The notes under the pieces: model-generated
Told to the model about the DNA's origin: nothing
The model's input: only the letters and a program-made list of their open reading frames with translations
Database searches by the model: none
Assembly: GCF_019175345.1 (NCBI RefSeq)
Contig: NZ_CP077717.1
Span: 1,340,001 to 1,404,000, forward strand
Origin: Saccharolobus shibatae B12
Lineage (GTDB): Archaea > Thermoproteota > Thermoprotei_A > Sulfolobales > Sulfolobaceae
Direction of reading: 5' to 3'
DNA: 64,000 nt
Shown here: positions 1-12,075 of the stretch, in pieces
How the letters are laid out: every line of letters starts with the position of its first letter
How positions within the stretch are numbered: the stretch's first letter is position 1
Position numbers and translations under genes: made by a program

Positions 1-1047
1 CCGTTTAAGAATATCTCATTAAGAAATGAGTGGATAGCACTAGCTGTACTAATACCGGGTTGGATTATGGTCTTTGCATCAACTTATAAGCCTGGAGAAG
101 CTATCTATATTTACACGAGCTTTAGAGATACCTCAAGAATAGCTTGGAACGGTGTACTGTACGCACTTGTGGGTATTGGTATAATTCTAGAAATACTAGC
201 CCTAATAGGGGAGAAGAGAAGGGAATATAAGGACCCTATTAGCAGACTCTTGGCTTGGCTATCATCTAAATCAGTATTGATATTAATAGTTGGTTATGCA
301 ATACTAATGGAGTTAATATTGGATGCGAACTTAGGCTCAGTGTTCGGTTACTTATCAACATGGGTCTACGAATTCGGTCCATTCATGTCGATGCTATTCG
401 TCATATTATCATTCTATTCAGGTATTGCGATGCTATCATTTATGACTCCATTATATAGTAGATTTAGAAAAGTTAAAGAAGATCCAAATGGTTTGAGTAT
501 ACATGACGTGTATAAAATACTAGGAAGAGACGGTGTATTAGCTACGATAGCAGTAGGTTTCTCACTACTGTGGTGGTTATGGTTAACAGCAACGAATCAG
601 CAAACTTCACCTTGGGCAGAGCTTATGATTTCTGGGCCATATAGTGTAGTCTTTCTAATAGGTGGAGTACTAGTTGGTGTGATAATTCCAATAATCCTTT
701 ACGGGGTTGCATATAAGAAGGGAAGTGGCCATATGTTAGTAACATCTTCGATATTCACATTGCTTGGAATGTTCTCGATAATTACGATTGCTGATATTAT
801 ACCTCAATCAATAACGTGGTATTATTCAGTCTCACCAATATCTCCATCAAATTCCAACTGGGTTTACGAATTGCGCAGTGTTTTCAATAACGGTCCATCG
901 TGGACATTCCTACCATTCAATATATCGTTCTACGATATAGTATTCTTCATTGGCTCAGTACTACTATTACTTGGGATTTACACATTGGGCGTAATATTAT
1001 TACCGTTAGAAGAAGATGAAAAGGCAAGACACCTTATATTCAAGTGA
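1..1047 (+). CDS. sreC: NrfD/PsrC-like membrane anchor of a sulfur (polysulfide) reductase-type molybdoenzyme, 5'-truncated
   Basis: The reading frame is open from base 1, so the gene starts upstream of the window; 348 residues are visible. It is a polytopic membrane protein with about nine hydrophobic segments and no soluble domain. This matches the quinone-interacting anchor subunit of complex-iron-sulfur molybdoenzymes. The assignment rests mainly on context: a polyferredoxin gene starts 6 bases downstream and a TorD-type chaperone gene follows with overlap. This is the sreC-D-E order known from the Acidianus sulfur reductase operon. The catalytic and electron-transfer subunits would lie left of the window. 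The anchor would sit in the cytoplasmic membrane and pass electrons from quinol to the active site. Other NrfD-type oxidoreductases (for example thiosulfate or tetrathionate enzymes) are possible. Confidence 0.68.
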   Translation, partial: PFKNISLRNEWIALAVLIPGWIMVFASTYKPGEAIYIYTSFRDTSRIAWNGVLYALVGIGIILEILALIGEKRREYKDPISRLLAWLSSKSVLILIVGYAILMELILDANLGSVFGYLSTWVYEFGPFMSMLFVILSFYSGIAMLSFMTPLYSRFRKVKEDPNGLSIHDVYKILGRDGVLATIAVGFSLLWWLWLTATNQQTSPWAELMISGPYSVVFLIGGVLVGVIIPIILYGVAYKKGSGHMLVTSSIFTLLGMFSIITIADIIPQSITWYYSVSPISPSNSNWVYELRSVFNNGPSWTFLPFNISFYDIVFFIGSVLLLLGIYTLGVILLPLEEDEKARHLIFK

Positions 1048-1053
1048 AGTCAT

Positions 1054-2421
1054 ATGACATCCCTTTTTTATTCACCCCTTATTAAATACCGAGTAGATGT
1101 TTTGCCCTCATCTGAGTTGAAAAAGGAAAACGTTAATGTCAAGGCCTTAGTCGTTATAGGAGATGGAATTGATAGGGAAAAAATTTCAGAAGATCTAGGG
1201 CTAAACCCCTTGCTGGTAAGGATAGTTGACAAGGATAGTAGTAAGGAAGAGGTAGAGTACAACAAAGTAGTTCTAGAAAACGCTTGGCTAGCAGATTTGG
1301 CTCCAGTTGAAGAGATAAAATCCATTGATAGACGAAGTCTTTTACGTGGAGAAGTAAAAAAGGTTAAAAAGGTTGATAAGCCAATTTACCTTAGCGAATA
1401 TTGTAATGGCTTATATAAGGCATGTAATGTATGTGAGTTTTCATGTCCTTACAATGCTATTAAAGTTGATAAGAAAACTGGAGTAAATATTGATTACACA
1501 AAATGTACATCTTGTGGTTTATGCTCAGCTTCATGCCCAGTTAGTGCCATACAATTTCCATCACTTTCCCAAAATTCGATTTTTGAATTGGCAAAGGTAA
1601 AAGGGGAAAAGAGGATTACATGCTATAAAAATACTAAAAATAGAGGAGTCAAGATACCTTGCTTAGCAATGCTATCAGAGGTAGATATAGTATTATTGAG
1701 AAGCAGTGGGAATTTAACCTTTGAATGCCCAGGATGTGAATTACAAGATAATCTAAAGCATTTCATTGAAGTGATCAAGGAATATAATGAGAGAATAGGA
1801 GGAATCAGCTTTTATTCCCCATCTAAAAAAATTGAGGCAAAAGAGACAAAGGAACTAAATACTACTCCACAATCATTTTTCAATAGGGCTGAGGCTAGAA
1901 GAAACATAAGTGATGAACTGCCATACATACTATTTGATGTGAGTATTGATAATAACAGATGTACTTTATGTGAAAGCTGCGTTAATTGGTGCCCCACATC
2001 AGCACTAAAGCTCAGAAGGGATAGTGGAGTGGAAGAAATAGACTTTGATCCCATGAAATGCATAGGCTGTAATGTATGCGTCAATGTTTGCCCAGAATCG
2101 TGCAAATTAGAAGAAGGTAAAACAAGTGAGATTCCTCCAAATATAGCAGCTCTTACTAAGGTTATTAAGGTGGAAAAGAGTAAAAGCGTTAACAAAGAGG
2201 TAAGGAAATTAGTGGGCGATGAGTTAGTTAGATGTAGAGTTTGTGGAGCACCAATAGGTTCGAGGAAAAGTCTCAATCACGTTAAGAAAATAATGATTGA
2301 AAAGGGGGCTTCCTGTGAAGATGAGTGGTTGGAGAGATGCCCAAAGCATAGGGCAGAGTACGCGTTTCATAAACAATTTTCATTTAATGCAAGATTTAAA
2401 CCTAGAGGTGATCTAAGATGA
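1054..2421 (+). CDS. sreD: Polyferredoxin-like iron-sulfur protein (SreD-like)
   Basis: This 455-residue protein has two ferredoxin-like regions. The first, around residues 117-168, has a CNVCEFSC cluster and a [12 protein letters not shown] cluster. The second, around residues 300-350, has [12 protein letters not shown] and [12 protein letters not shown]. Together they predict about four [4Fe-4S] clusters. A CPGC motif lies between them, and a C-terminal zinc-ribbon-like stretch carries CRVCG and a later CPKH. No signal peptide is seen, so it should be cytoplasmic. The gene starts 6 bases after the NrfD-like gene and overlaps the chaperone gene by 4 bases, so all three are one operon. In the sre operon the homologous protein is accessory and its exact role is unsettled; electron transfer or cofactor assembly are inferences. 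Confidence 0.72.
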   Translation: MTSLFYSPLIKYRVDVLPSSELKKENVNVKALVVIGDGIDREKISEDLGLNPLLVRIVDKDSSKEEVEYNKVVLENAWLADLAPVEEIKSIDRRSLLRGEVKKVKKVDKPIYLSEYCNGLYKACNVCEFSCPYNAIKVDKKTGVNIDYTKCTSCGLCSASCPVSAIQFPSLSQNSIFELAKVKGEKRITCYKNTKNRGVKIPCLAMLSEVDIVLLRSSGNLTFECPGCELQDNLKHFIEVIKEYNERIGGISFYSPSKKIEAKETKELNTTPQSFFNRAEARRNISDELPYILFDVSIDNNRCTLCESCVNWCPTSALKLRRDSGVEEIDFDPMKCIGCNVCVNVCPESCKLEEGKTSEIPPNIAALTKVIKVEKSKSVNKEVRKLVGDELVRCRVCGAPIGSRKSLNHVKKIMIEKGASCEDEWLERCPKHRAEYAFHKQFSFNARFKPRGDLR

Positions 2422-2960
2422 AGTCTCTGTCTACGGATTTCAAGATCTTTTCCTTTTTATTTTTAAGCCCTAGATATATTAAAGAAGTTAAAGGGCTTGT
2501 GGAGGAGATAACGGACAAGCCATATTACAATACATTAAAACAAATAATTCAATTGGCAGAAAGTAACTATGATAAGGTAGCTACAGAATTCACTTCATGT
2601 TTTATAAATGATTACAAACACGTTAAATGTCCACCTTACGAATCGTGGTATAGGGAGAGAACTGTGTATGGCATTTCAGCACAAAGAGTATTAGAAGAGT
2701 ACATCAAATATGGTATTTATCCAAAGAAACAACTAGCTGATCATATATCTACGGAGTTGGAATTCGTATCATTCCTCTTGTTCGTAGAACAAGAAGACGA
2801 AGCTAGAAAGTTTATAAAAGAGCACATAGTAAGCTGGGTTCCTAAATTAATTGAGGATATTCTAGCAAACAGTAAAGGGGAGTATACAAAACTGTTAGGC
2901 ATAGCGCTTAAGCAATTCTTAGATTACACAATACAAACTATCTTTGTAGTCAATAGATAG
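2418..2960 (+). CDS. sreE: TorD/DmsD-family molybdoenzyme chaperone (SreE-like)
   Basis: This is a 180-residue all-helical protein without a signal peptide or membrane segment. It carries the TorD-family features PPYESWY (about residue 73) and a DHISTELEF segment (about residue 113), which resembles the conserved D-H-x-x-x-E-L-x-F region. Family members bind the Tat leader or the immature catalytic subunit of a molybdopterin enzyme and prevent early export before cofactor loading. The start overlaps the polyferredoxin stop by 4 bases (ATGA), consistent with translational coupling. It is the last gene of the operon; a T-rich stretch follows. Confidence 0.75.
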   Translation: MKSLSTDFKIFSFLFLSPRYIKEVKGLVEEITDKPYYNTLKQIIQLAESNYDKVATEFTSCFINDYKHVKCPPYESWYRERTVYGISAQRVLEEYIKYGIYPKKQLADHISTELEFVSFLLFVEQEDEARKFIKEHIVSWVPKLIEDILANSKGEYTKLLGIALKQFLDYTIQTIFVVNR

Positions 2961-3015
2961 TTCTATTTTCTTTTAAATGTATAATAAATTTTTACCTTTG
3001 ATTATTTACCTTTTT
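2961..3015 (+). terminator. T-rich terminator after the sulfur-reductase-type operon
   Basis: Several T tracts (ttctattttctttt, aatttttac, cctttttac) directly follow the chaperone stop. Crenarchaeal termination is typically at pyrimidine/T-rich tracts, so this is a plausible operon end. Confidence 0.4.
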
Positions 3016-3133
3016 ACAAGATTTAAAAGATCCTATTTAAACTATGTTGCACTTTATTTCTTAGTACACCTTAGTTATTAGGGGTTTAGGATATATCAAT
3101 AAATTTCCTTTTATTATCTTTGAGGAGTAAAAT

Positions 3134-5254
3134 ATGGCCAAAAGAATTAGGGGTGACGTTTGGTCAAACTTAGTGTTAGTAGCGACAGTCCTTGTATACG
3201 TAGTTTACATTGCGTTAGCTGGTTATACGTTAACGCATTTGCCTCCAATTCCATCAGTAGTTGAAACCGAAAACGGTACTGTATTATTTACGGGAGGTGA
3301 AGTTATAAGCGGAAAGGTACTAATGCAGAAATATGGATTATTCGATTACGGTAGCTTTTGGGGCTTCGGAGGTTATTACGGAACTGATTTTACTGCTCTA
3401 GCCTTAAAAGTTATAAATCAAACTGCAGATCCACCTACGATAAAGGTAGATGGTCAAGCTTACTCCTCCATAACTGATTCAGAGACAAGTAAATGGGTAG
3501 TGTCCAACGATTACGTAAAAGCTTACAACACCCTTTACAATGAGCTTTACAATATCTTGTACAACAATTCCTCCAACTATGGACTTAAGCCTAACTTGGT
3601 GAATCCCAACGATTTGAGAAATATAACGGCATTTATTTTATGGGGTGCGATGGTTTCTCTCCTAGGATATACTAACGGTTTTCCTTACATGCCTCAACAA
3701 ACTCAACCATCCGTAAACGTTAGCCTATCAACGTGGATAATGGTAATCGTCCTTTTAGCAGTCTTAGTTTCAATGGTGAGCTACGTTAGTCTAAAAATAC
3801 TTGACCATTGGAGAGATCCAAGAATATCTGTCCCCCTTCCTCCACCATCTGCATCACAAAGGATAGGCTTGATAGGAGTATTCTTCGCCTCAGTCCTCGC
3901 GGGTATACAAGGTTTGTTAGGATATTTGGCCATGCATTATTACGTAGATCCAGAGGGAATATTAGGTTTAATAAACTTCCTACCTTTTAACGTTACTAGG
4001 GCCTTGCACTTAAACATGGCAGTGGTGTGGATAGCACTTACATGGATTACCTTTTCAATCTTTGCGTTACCATATCTGGGTGTTCCCTTATCCAGAAAGC
4101 TCTCCTTTGCAATCTTAGGCTTAACGTTATTTGCCGGAGTGGGTCTGCTTCTAGGAATATTGTTCTCCTATAATCAATTAATCCCATCACCCTATTGGTT
4201 TATTTTCGGTGCTCAAGGAAAGCCAAATGACGTTGATCAAGGTACCTTCTGGTTGCTCCTAGTTGCTCTAATATTCTTCTTAGCTTCCTCATTATTCTTC
4301 AAAGCTTCAAAGTCAACCGCGGAACCTTTAAGACCACTAACGAGGATTACTGCAATAGGTCTCTTGGGATCTGGAATAGGTGCAATCTTCGGATCATTAC
4401 CAATAATTGCTCCATGGCCTAACTTCACCGAAGACCAGTTCTTCTTATGGATTATGATACACTCGTTCGTTGAGGGGTTCTGGCCCTCTATAGTAATACC
4501 AGTAGTATTAATACTTTTAGTTGTCAACAATTTAGTACCGCCAAGCCTAGCTACGATGGCAGCGAGTATAGATTCCGTTAGCGAAATACTCTCTGGGATG
4601 ATAGGTACTGCACATCATTATTATTTTGGAGGTGAACCGTTATTCTGGATGTACTTGGGAGCATCAGCAGCTATATTAGAGGTTATCCCTATTCTCTTCT
4701 TAACTTATTACGCAATTTTGCTGTGGAGAAGAGGTGAAGCTAAGACCGAATTTCAAAAGACGTTAGTAACTACCACCTTAATCTCAGCTATTGGAGGGGG
4801 ATTTGTAGGTGGGATTATTGGTGGGGCTTCAATATTGAACGCTCCAATGATAAACTATTACGTCCATGGACTACAATTTACCATGGCTCATGCCCATTTA
4901 GCGTTCCCATTAGTGTGGGGTTTAACTGCCATTTTAATGTGGATTGCCGCATTGTATTTATCAAATGGGATTAAAGAAAACGAGCTAAAGACGTTGAGAA
5001 TTATGATACTGATTTACGCCATTGGTTTCATACTGCAAGGAATAGACTTATGGGCATTAGGGGCTGTTCAACTGGCTACAGTTTTAAGGGTAGGTTATTG
5101 GGCGGCAAAAGGTACACTATTCTATCTGCTATCTATTCCAGATTTAATAGTATGGCTTAGAATGATTGGCGATGTAGTTGCGGGTTTCGCTGCTGCCGTA
5201 ATTATAATTTACACGCTTAAGGGTGTAATTAAATCTTACAAGATCAAAATATAA
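3134..5254 (+). CDS. norB: Nitric oxide reductase, heme-copper oxidase superfamily (qNOR/NorB-like)
   Basis: This 706-residue membrane protein has an N-terminal anchor, a roughly 170-residue outside domain and about 12-13 further membrane segments, as in quinol-dependent NO reductases. The NOR signature residues are visible in order. They are a His in LHLNMAVVW (low-spin heme ligand), HSFVEGFW (FeB His and the NOR-specific Glu four residues later), GTAHHYYFGG (the FeB His pair) and MAHAHLAF (the two axial heme His). The Glu in HxxxEG and the absence of the proton-channel Tyr of oxidases favour NO reduction (2 NO to N2O) over O2 reduction. A GAGGAG-type ribosome site precedes the ATG. The gene stands alone 173 bases after the sulfur-reductase-type operon and ends at a T tract. 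The N-terminal outside domain lacks a c-type CxxCH motif, consistent with quinol as donor. Confidence 0.85.
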   Translation: MAKRIRGDVWSNLVLVATVLVYVVYIALAGYTLTHLPPIPSVVETENGTVLFTGGEVISGKVLMQKYGLFDYGSFWGFGGYYGTDFTALALKVINQTADPPTIKVDGQAYSSITDSETSKWVVSNDYVKAYNTLYNELYNILYNNSSNYGLKPNLVNPNDLRNITAFILWGAMVSLLGYTNGFPYMPQQTQPSVNVSLSTWIMVIVLLAVLVSMVSYVSLKILDHWRDPRISVPLPPPSASQRIGLIGVFFASVLAGIQGLLGYLAMHYYVDPEGILGLINFLPFNVTRALHLNMAVVWIALTWITFSIFALPYLGVPLSRKLSFAILGLTLFAGVGLLLGILFSYNQLIPSPYWFIFGAQGKPNDVDQGTFWLLLVALIFFLASSLFFKASKSTAEPLRPLTRITAIGLLGSGIGAIFGSLPIIAPWPNFTEDQFFLWIMIHSFVEGFWPSIVIPVVLILLVVNNLVPPSLATMAASIDSVSEILSGMIGTAHHYYFGGEPLFWMYLGASAAILEVIPILFLTYYAILLWRRGEAKTEFQKTLVTTTLISAIGGGFVGGIIGGASILNAPMINYYVHGLQFTMAHAHLAFPLVWGLTAILMWIAALYLSNGIKENELKTLRIMILIYAIGFILQGIDLWALGAVQLATVLRVGYWAAKGTLFYLLSIPDLIVWLRMIGDVVAGFAAAVIIIYTLKGVIKSYKIKI

Positions 5255-5264
5255 AAGGTAAATT

Positions 5265-5281
5265 ACTTTTTTACTCTTTTA
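5265..5281 (+). terminator. T-tract terminator after the NO reductase gene
   Basis: The sequence acttttttactctttt begins about 10 bases after the stop codon. This is a typical archaeal oligo-T termination signal. Confidence 0.45.
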
Positions 5282-5394
5282 GTTCATATTTTGAGTTATT
5301 ACCTTTCGCAAGGTCACTTTTCCCAGTTAAATCCCTAAGATATACGTTTTTCCAATGAATAACGTCAAATGCGGTTTTATCTATTATTTGTTTT

Positions 5395-5560
5395 TTGAAA
5401 AAGCTTTCCCTTGAAGAATACGTTAATGGAGTGGGGGTCAAAGTACTTAGCGTACAAGAAGATTACAGTACTAAAGTTCAACAACTCCAAAACTACAATC
5501 GTTACCAATACTGCAGATACAATGACAATATAGAGTTTTTATTCACTTTTACTCATTGTT
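5395..5560 (-). pseudogene. Decayed 5' end of a secreted-protein gene (paralogue of the gene at 14735-16192)
   Basis: Read on the minus strand from about 5556, this stretch matches the first 45 or so codons and the leader of the gene at 14735. It shares the ATGAGT...GTGAATAAAAA start region, then IVIVSAVLVTIVVLELLNF and VIFLYAKYFDPHS. A one-base deletion near codon 4 shifts the frame, and nothing after about codon 50 remains. The homology begins about 20 bases upstream of the start (ACAACGTTATAT), so part of the promoter/leader was copied too. The rest of the 5255-5660 interval holds only the terminator above. Confidence 0.7.
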
Positions 5561-5660
5561 AAATATAACGTTGTATAAAGTGGTTTAAATATTTTAGTCT
5601 TAAATGGTATAAAAAGAGAATCAAGTTAGATAAAGGTAGATTTCTCTTATGAGAATGATA

Positions 5661-6095
5661 TTACCCATTTGACCTTTCCACTTTAATAAGTATTTTATTT
5701 AACCCTTCCAAGAGTTCTGAAACATTATTCACATCACTTAAAACTTCGTTAACCAAATTCCTAAGCAGCTCATTAGCATTCTCTAACACTTCCATACCTT
5801 TAGGAGTAATTTCAACCAACACAACTCTTCTATCCCTATTATCCCTTACCCTTCTTACCAAACCTTTTGCCTCAAGTTTATCAGTTGCCGCAGTTATTGC
5901 TGATTGCGTCACAAAATACCTATTTGCTAAGTAAACCATGGATCTAGGTTCCTCAGATGTTGCCTTAAGTATTGAGAAGTCCAGATAGGATAAATCCATT
6001 ACCTTACCTAACCTATTGTTGAACTCCCTTATTAATCCTCTATAAATCTTGGCTATAGTGCTAACTAGTTGTAGCCTTTCATCTACTTTTTGCAT
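5661..6095 (-). CDS. MarR-family transcriptional regulator
   Basis: This 144-residue protein has a central winged helix: a recognition segment around residues 60-80 ([16 protein letters not shown]) and a wing with [20 protein letters not shown]. It is flanked by helices for dimerisation. It is the second gene of a pair: its start lies 17 bases inside the end of the transporter gene, so the two are co-transcribed. MarR proteins usually repress their own operon and release on binding an aromatic or phenolic ligand. The related BldR of S. solfataricus also lies next to a drug-permease gene and responds to aromatic aldehydes. That this is the same type is an inference from layout and remembered similarity. 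Confidence 0.85.
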   Translation of the reverse strand: MQKVDERLQLVSTIAKIYRGLIREFNNRLGKVMDLSYLDFSILKATSEEPRSMVYLANRYFVTQSAITAATDKLEAKGLVRRVRDNRDRRVVLVEITPKGMEVLENANELLRNLVNEVLSDVNNVSELLEGLNKILIKVERSNG

Positions 6096-7758
6096 CTGTC
6101 ACACCTCCATCTTGTTGTTCTGCAATGACTCTTCTACCTCTTAGGGCTGAGGCAATAGCCGCAATAAACGTCAAGACTGCACTAATGTAGAAAGTGTCTC
6201 TCAAGGCTATCATAAAGGATGGTGCAATTGCCGTTGGGAACCAGTCATGTTGCTCCATTACTGCAACTGCTTGGGCTGGTACACTAATCCCTGGAGGTAG
6301 TGACGAGATAATTGTCTTAACTGGATCATATCCTAAAAATGCAGCAAATAAAGCACCAGTTACCGGTATCTTTTGCATTAACGGCGCTAACTGAGGAGCT
6401 CCGGCTTGAGTGACAGCATTAGCTAACGCACTAGGTAACGTTGAGGCTAATGAGATAATGACTATGGTAAAGAATAACGCCATGCTTAACGTTTGACCGG
6501 TATTTTGTATTGTAGCTCTCATTCCTGATGCAACTCCCCTATATTTAGGTGGTACAGAATTCATTATTGAGGCAGTGTTAGGAGAGGCGAACATCCCATT
6601 TCCCAACCCCATTAGGAATATTATAACAGCGAACTCCACGTAGTTGAAATTATAAGGTAATAAGGTTAAGAGAAGAAATCCTATACCCACTATCACCATG
6701 CCTAACGTTGCCAAAAGTCTAGCCCCATACCGATCTGAAAGCCAACCACTAATTGGCCCCATAGTGACAAATCCTATCATTAGCGGTATAGTATATATGC
6801 CCGCCCAGAACGGAGTTTCCTCATAACTGTAGCCGTGTAATGGAAGCCATATCCCTTGTAAGAATATTATTAGCATTATCATTAGCCCACCATAAGCTAT
6901 TGACCTTAGAAAACTAGCTAAATTACCAGCTGCAAACATTCTAATCCTAAACAACTCCAATCTGAACATGGGATACTTTACCTTAGTCTCCACATAGATG
7001 AAAGCCCCCATTAATCCTAAACCAGCTATCATTGATGCGATTACGAATGGGTTTCCCCAGCCTAGCTGGGAGTTACCATAAGGTAGTAATCCATAAGTTA
7101 TTGCGATTAGGATCAAAATTAATCCTAAACCAAAGGTCAAGTTACCAGCCCAATCTATACCTTCACTCCTACTTGGCGCTGAGATTTCCTTCAGTTTAGT
7201 GTAACTCCATATTGTACCTAGTATACCTACTGGGACGCTAACCAAGAATACGTATCTCCAATTTATTATGGATAATATTCCACCTAATATTAACCCAACA
7301 AGGGATCCAGCTAAAGCGGCAATCTGGTTTATTCCTAAAGCCTTACCTCTCTCGTTGTATGGAAATGCATCTGTGATTATTGCAGCACTGTTTGCGAAGA
7401 GAAAGGCTCCACCTATTCCTTGTACAATTCTAAACACTATTAACTCTAATGCACCTAGACTACCAGTATTTGGAGTTAGGAAGAGAAGAATTGAACCAAT
7501 TGTGAAAACCAGAAAACCTAAATTGTACAATCTAACCCTACCGAATATATCGGATAATCTACCAAATGATACTAGGAAGGATGCAGTGACGACATTATAT
7601 CCCATTAATATCCATAATAGGTATTGAAATGAGGTGAAGGGGTTAATGTTAATACCCCTAAATATTGCAGGTAGCGAGATTAGCGTTATTGTACCATTTA
7701 TTGAAGCCATTAATACTCCAATTGTCGTATTGCTTAAGGCAATCCATTTGTACTGCAT
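6079..7758 (-). CDS. MFS drug exporter, DHA2 (14-TM, EmrB/QacA) family
   Basis: This 559-residue transporter has about 14 membrane helices. The MFS signature between TM2 and TM3 is visible ([16 protein letters not shown]), and a related loop ([20 protein letters not shown]) occurs in the second half. The length and the long loop before the last helices fit the DHA2 group of proton-coupled multidrug exporters. Its substrate is not evident; the co-transcribed MarR regulator suggests induction by toxic aromatic or lipophilic compounds. It is the promoter-proximal gene of the pair. Confidence 0.85.
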   Translation of the reverse strand: MQYKWIALSNTTIGVLMASINGTITLISLPAIFRGININPFTSFQYLLWILMGYNVVTASFLVSFGRLSDIFGRVRLYNLGFLVFTIGSILLFLTPNTGSLGALELIVFRIVQGIGGAFLFANSAAIITDAFPYNERGKALGINQIAALAGSLVGLILGGILSIINWRYVFLVSVPVGILGTIWSYTKLKEISAPSRSEGIDWAGNLTFGLGLILILIAITYGLLPYGNSQLGWGNPFVIASMIAGLGLMGAFIYVETKVKYPMFRLELFRIRMFAAGNLASFLRSIAYGGLMIMLIIFLQGIWLPLHGYSYEETPFWAGIYTIPLMIGFVTMGPISGWLSDRYGARLLATLGMVIVGIGFLLLTLLPYNFNYVEFAVIIFLMGLGNGMFASPNTASIMNSVPPKYRGVASGMRATIQNTGQTLSMALFFTIVIISLASTLPSALANAVTQAGAPQLAPLMQKIPVTGALFAAFLGYDPVKTIISSLPPGISVPAQAVAVMEQHDWFPTAIAPSFMIALRDTFYISAVLTFIAAIASALRGRRVIAEQQDGGVTDAKSR

Positions 7759-7985
7759 AATTAAAAGATGAATGTTTAACTATTTAATTTTTTACTCCCC
7801 ATTTTATAAGAGATTTATTTTTAAACCCCTAACCTTTCACGAATGAAATATGATAGTAGAAGAGTTATATTAGATTTAAGTAAAAATAAGATGTTGATAA
7901 TCTCGCATTACGTAGTAGATTATATGATAGTGATTTGATAGAAAATAATGACGATATTTTTAAATATTAAAGCAGTATAAGTTGT

Positions 7986-8792
<807 letters not shown>

Positions 8793-8910
8793 ACTGTATA
8801 CTTAACTTATACATATTTAAACAATTATCTTATGGTTGAATGTTAAAGCATGTACTACTGCTTTGTAAAGTTATATAATTGAGTTAAGAACACGAAATTT
8901 TTTAAACCAT

Positions 8911-9050
8911 CTTAACAATGTTATATTCAGTAATGAGTAAAAGTGAATATAAAGATATTATATTGCTATAGCATCTGTAGTATTAGCAACAATTTTAGTT
9001 TCGGCGTTGTTAAACGTCAATACCGTAATCTTCCTATGCACGGTTAGCTA
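8911..9050 (+). pseudogene. Second decayed 5' end of the secreted-protein gene family
   Basis: From the ATGAGTAAAAGTGAATA at about 8933, this stretch aligns with the leader and first 30 or so codons of the gene at 14735. In the shifted frame it reads IAIASVVLATILVSALLN and then NTVIFL, compared with IVIASVISVTIVLLALLNF in the intact copy. The frame is broken after a few codons and the similarity stops at about 9040, just before the next gene. The region upstream (ACAATGTTATAT) also matches the other copies. Confidence 0.7.
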
Positions 9051-9084
9051 TACTTTTATACTCTCTCTTCAAACAACATATTAA

Positions 9085-9696
9085 ATGAGGCTATTATTAA
9101 CTATTGACACATTTCGCCAAACTTTACCCTTCCAAAACGAAAAAGTAATAATAATAGGAGTTATGGAAATTAACCAGACTAATAAGAAAAAGTACTTTCA
9201 CTTCTTCACGGAGTGGGATCTAGGTAACGAAAAAGAGGTGATAAATAAATTTTATGAATACATTAAGGGGAAAATTGGTGAAGTCGGGTTAAACAACCTG
9301 AACTTCTTCAGTGGGAAGAGCAAAGTTCTTGAAAGGCTATTCGTGGTTGGGTTTAACATATTACGCTTTGATATACCAATTTTAACACAGAAGGGAGTTG
9401 AGTACTCAATTGGTACTGTTTCCGATTTGAACTCCCTATGGAGTAGTCTAGCTGTAATAGATTACCTTCAAGCAATGCTACCTTACAATAAGATGAAATT
9501 TAAGGGTATGAGCTGGGAGAGATTTAGTCAAATTTTAAGAATGAGCGGGCAAAAGGTACCTAAAATTCCCTTAAGAGGTTCACAAGTCAAGGACTTATAT
9601 GTAAATAAGGATTACTCCAGTATACTAAAGCGTAACAAGGCTAAACTCCTAACGCTTTACTCCGCAGTTAAGATTTTTGAAAAAGAGAAAAGTTAA
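9085..9696 (+). CDS. DnaQ/RNase H-like (3'-5' exonuclease fold) protein, probably inactive
   Basis: This 203-residue protein looks like the exonuclease domain of B-family-type proofreading nucleases. It starts with a beta strand LLLTIDTF (exo I position) and has VGFNILRFDIPIL at about residues 91-103, a good exo II motif. The exo I Glu is replaced (DTF instead of DxE). At the exo III position, RNKAKLLTLY, a Lys stands where the catalytic Asp is expected. Two of four metal ligands therefore appear lost. It may bind nucleic acid without cleaving it; that is inference. Gene neighbours give no pathway clue, and it converges on the IlvC-like gene 5 bases away. Confidence 0.6.
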   Translation: MRLLLTIDTFRQTLPFQNEKVIIIGVMEINQTNKKKYFHFFTEWDLGNEKEVINKFYEYIKGKIGEVGLNNLNFFSGKSKVLERLFVVGFNILRFDIPILTQKGVEYSIGTVSDLNSLWSSLAVIDYLQAMLPYNKMKFKGMSWERFSQILRMSGQKVPKIPLRGSQVKDLYVNKDYSSILKRNKAKLLTLYSAVKIFEKEKS

Positions 9697-9701
9697 TTTA
9701 A

Positions 9702-10739
<1,038 letters not shown>

Positions 10740-12041
10740 TTATAGGGATGATGAAGAACCTATCTTCCTAACTTGATCCATAGCCCACATCATTGGACAA
10801 TATCCACCACACATGGTACAAGCTTTCACTTTAGGAGTACCGAACTGAGTGTAAACTTGATAAGCTCTTTGAGGATCTATTAGCTTAGAAATCATGTTCT
10901 CCCAATCCAGTTTTCCCCTATAATAACTAACCTCGTCATCCCACTTACTAGCCCTTTTCCCTAACTTAACCACATCACCAGCATGGGCTGCAACCCTATA
11001 AGCAATAGCTCCCTCCTCAACTTGCTTAACAGTTGGTAACCCTAAGTGCTCAGCTGGGGTTAGATAACATAATAAATCCGCACCAGCAGCTGATGATATT
11101 GCAGCACCTATGGCAGAGGCTATGTGATCATAGGGCGCACCTACGTCGATAGTCAAGGGACCCAAAACGTAATATGGCACACCACCAGTTAACTTCTTCA
11201 TTAGCTTAACGTCCCAAGCTATTTCGTTCAGTGGTACGTGTCCCGGTCCCTCAACCATAACTTGCACACCCTTTTGCAACGCACATTTAACTAGCCTAGC
11301 GGTTTCCAATAGTTCTCCAATTTGGAACTCGTCATGAGCATCTCCAGTAGCTCCAGGTCTTAAGGCATCTCCCAAAGAGATTATAGCATCATATTCCTTA
11401 AACATTTCTAACACGTAATCCCAGTTCTTTCTATAGGGGTTCTCCGAGTTATTGTGTATCATCCAACCAGCTATCATGTCCCCTCCCCTTGAGACTATTG
11501 GAATAATCCTATCGCTCTTTAACGCCCTAATAGCTAAATCCTTAGTTATTCCAGCGTGAATTGTCATGAAGGCAACCCCATCCTTTAAGTGCTTTTCCAC
11601 TGTGTTTAGTAATTCATCTTCAGTAAAATACGCTCCTCCAGACTTCTTCTTAAAGGACTCTATGAAAACCTGGTAAACTGGGACTGTACCAACTGGTAGA
11701 TCTGATGCCTTTATTATCTCCCTCCTTATGGCATCTAAATCTCCTCCCGTTGATAAATCCATTAAAGTATCTCCCCACTTGTTTGCAACCTTTACCTTCT
11801 GTAATTCCATGTCTAAGTCTACAACCTCACTTGAAGTGCCTATGTTTACGTTAACTTTAGTACTTAGTCCCTTACCTATTGGGACAAGTTTTCTACTAGG
11901 GTACTTCGCATTTCTTATCAAAATTATTTTACCCTCACTTATCCTATTTTTGACCTTCTCTACTGGTATACCTTCTAGCTTACTTATTGCCCTCATCTCA
12001 TCTGTTATTTGGCCCCTTTTCGCCTCATCTATAATACCCAT
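10740..12041 (-). CDS. thiC: Phosphomethylpyrimidine synthase ThiC
   Basis: This 433-residue protein converts aminoimidazole ribotide to the thiamine pyrimidine (HMP-P) in a radical-SAM reaction in the cytosol. Visible ThiC features are the GTVPVYQVF segment, [43 protein letters not shown] and the C-terminal [11 protein letters not shown] motif that binds the [4Fe-4S] cluster. The length fits the archaeal/short form, without the long N-terminal extension. A TATA-like TTATAA lies about 26 bases upstream of the ATG, which implies a leaderless mRNA; there is no room for a TPP riboswitch. Confidence 0.95.
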   Translation of the reverse strand: MGIIDEAKRGQITDEMRAISKLEGIPVEKVKNRISEGKIILIRNAKYPSRKLVPIGKGLSTKVNVNIGTSSEVVDLDMELQKVKVANKWGDTLMDLSTGGDLDAIRREIIKASDLPVGTVPVYQVFIESFKKKSGGAYFTEDELLNTVEKHLKDGVAFMTIHAGITKDLAIRALKSDRIIPIVSRGGDMIAGWMIHNNSENPYRKNWDYVLEMFKEYDAIISLGDALRPGATGDAHDEFQIGELLETARLVKCALQKGVQVMVEGPGHVPLNEIAWDVKLMKKLTGGVPYYVLGPLTIDVGAPYDHIASAIGAAISSAAGADLLCYLTPAEHLGLPTVKQVEEGAIAYRVAAHAGDVVKLGKRASKWDDEVSYYRGKLDWENMISKLIDPQRAYQVYTQFGTPKVKACTMCGGYCPMMWAMDQVRKIGSSSSL

Positions 12042-12063
12042 AAGAAATATTCATATAACTAAG

Positions 12064-12071
12064 TTATAAAG
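12064..12071 (-). promoter_or_regulatory. TATA box of thiC
   Basis: CTTTATAA (minus strand) is centred about 26 bases before the thiC ATG, the normal TATA-to-start distance in Sulfolobus. Transcription should therefore start at or next to the ATG. Confidence 0.5.
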
Positions 12072-12075
12072 ATTA

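Noticed and set aside
12042-12075. TPP riboswitch upstream of thiC
   Set aside because: The ATG follows the TATA box by about 26 bases, so there is no leader to hold an aptamer, and no conserved thi-box sequence is seen.
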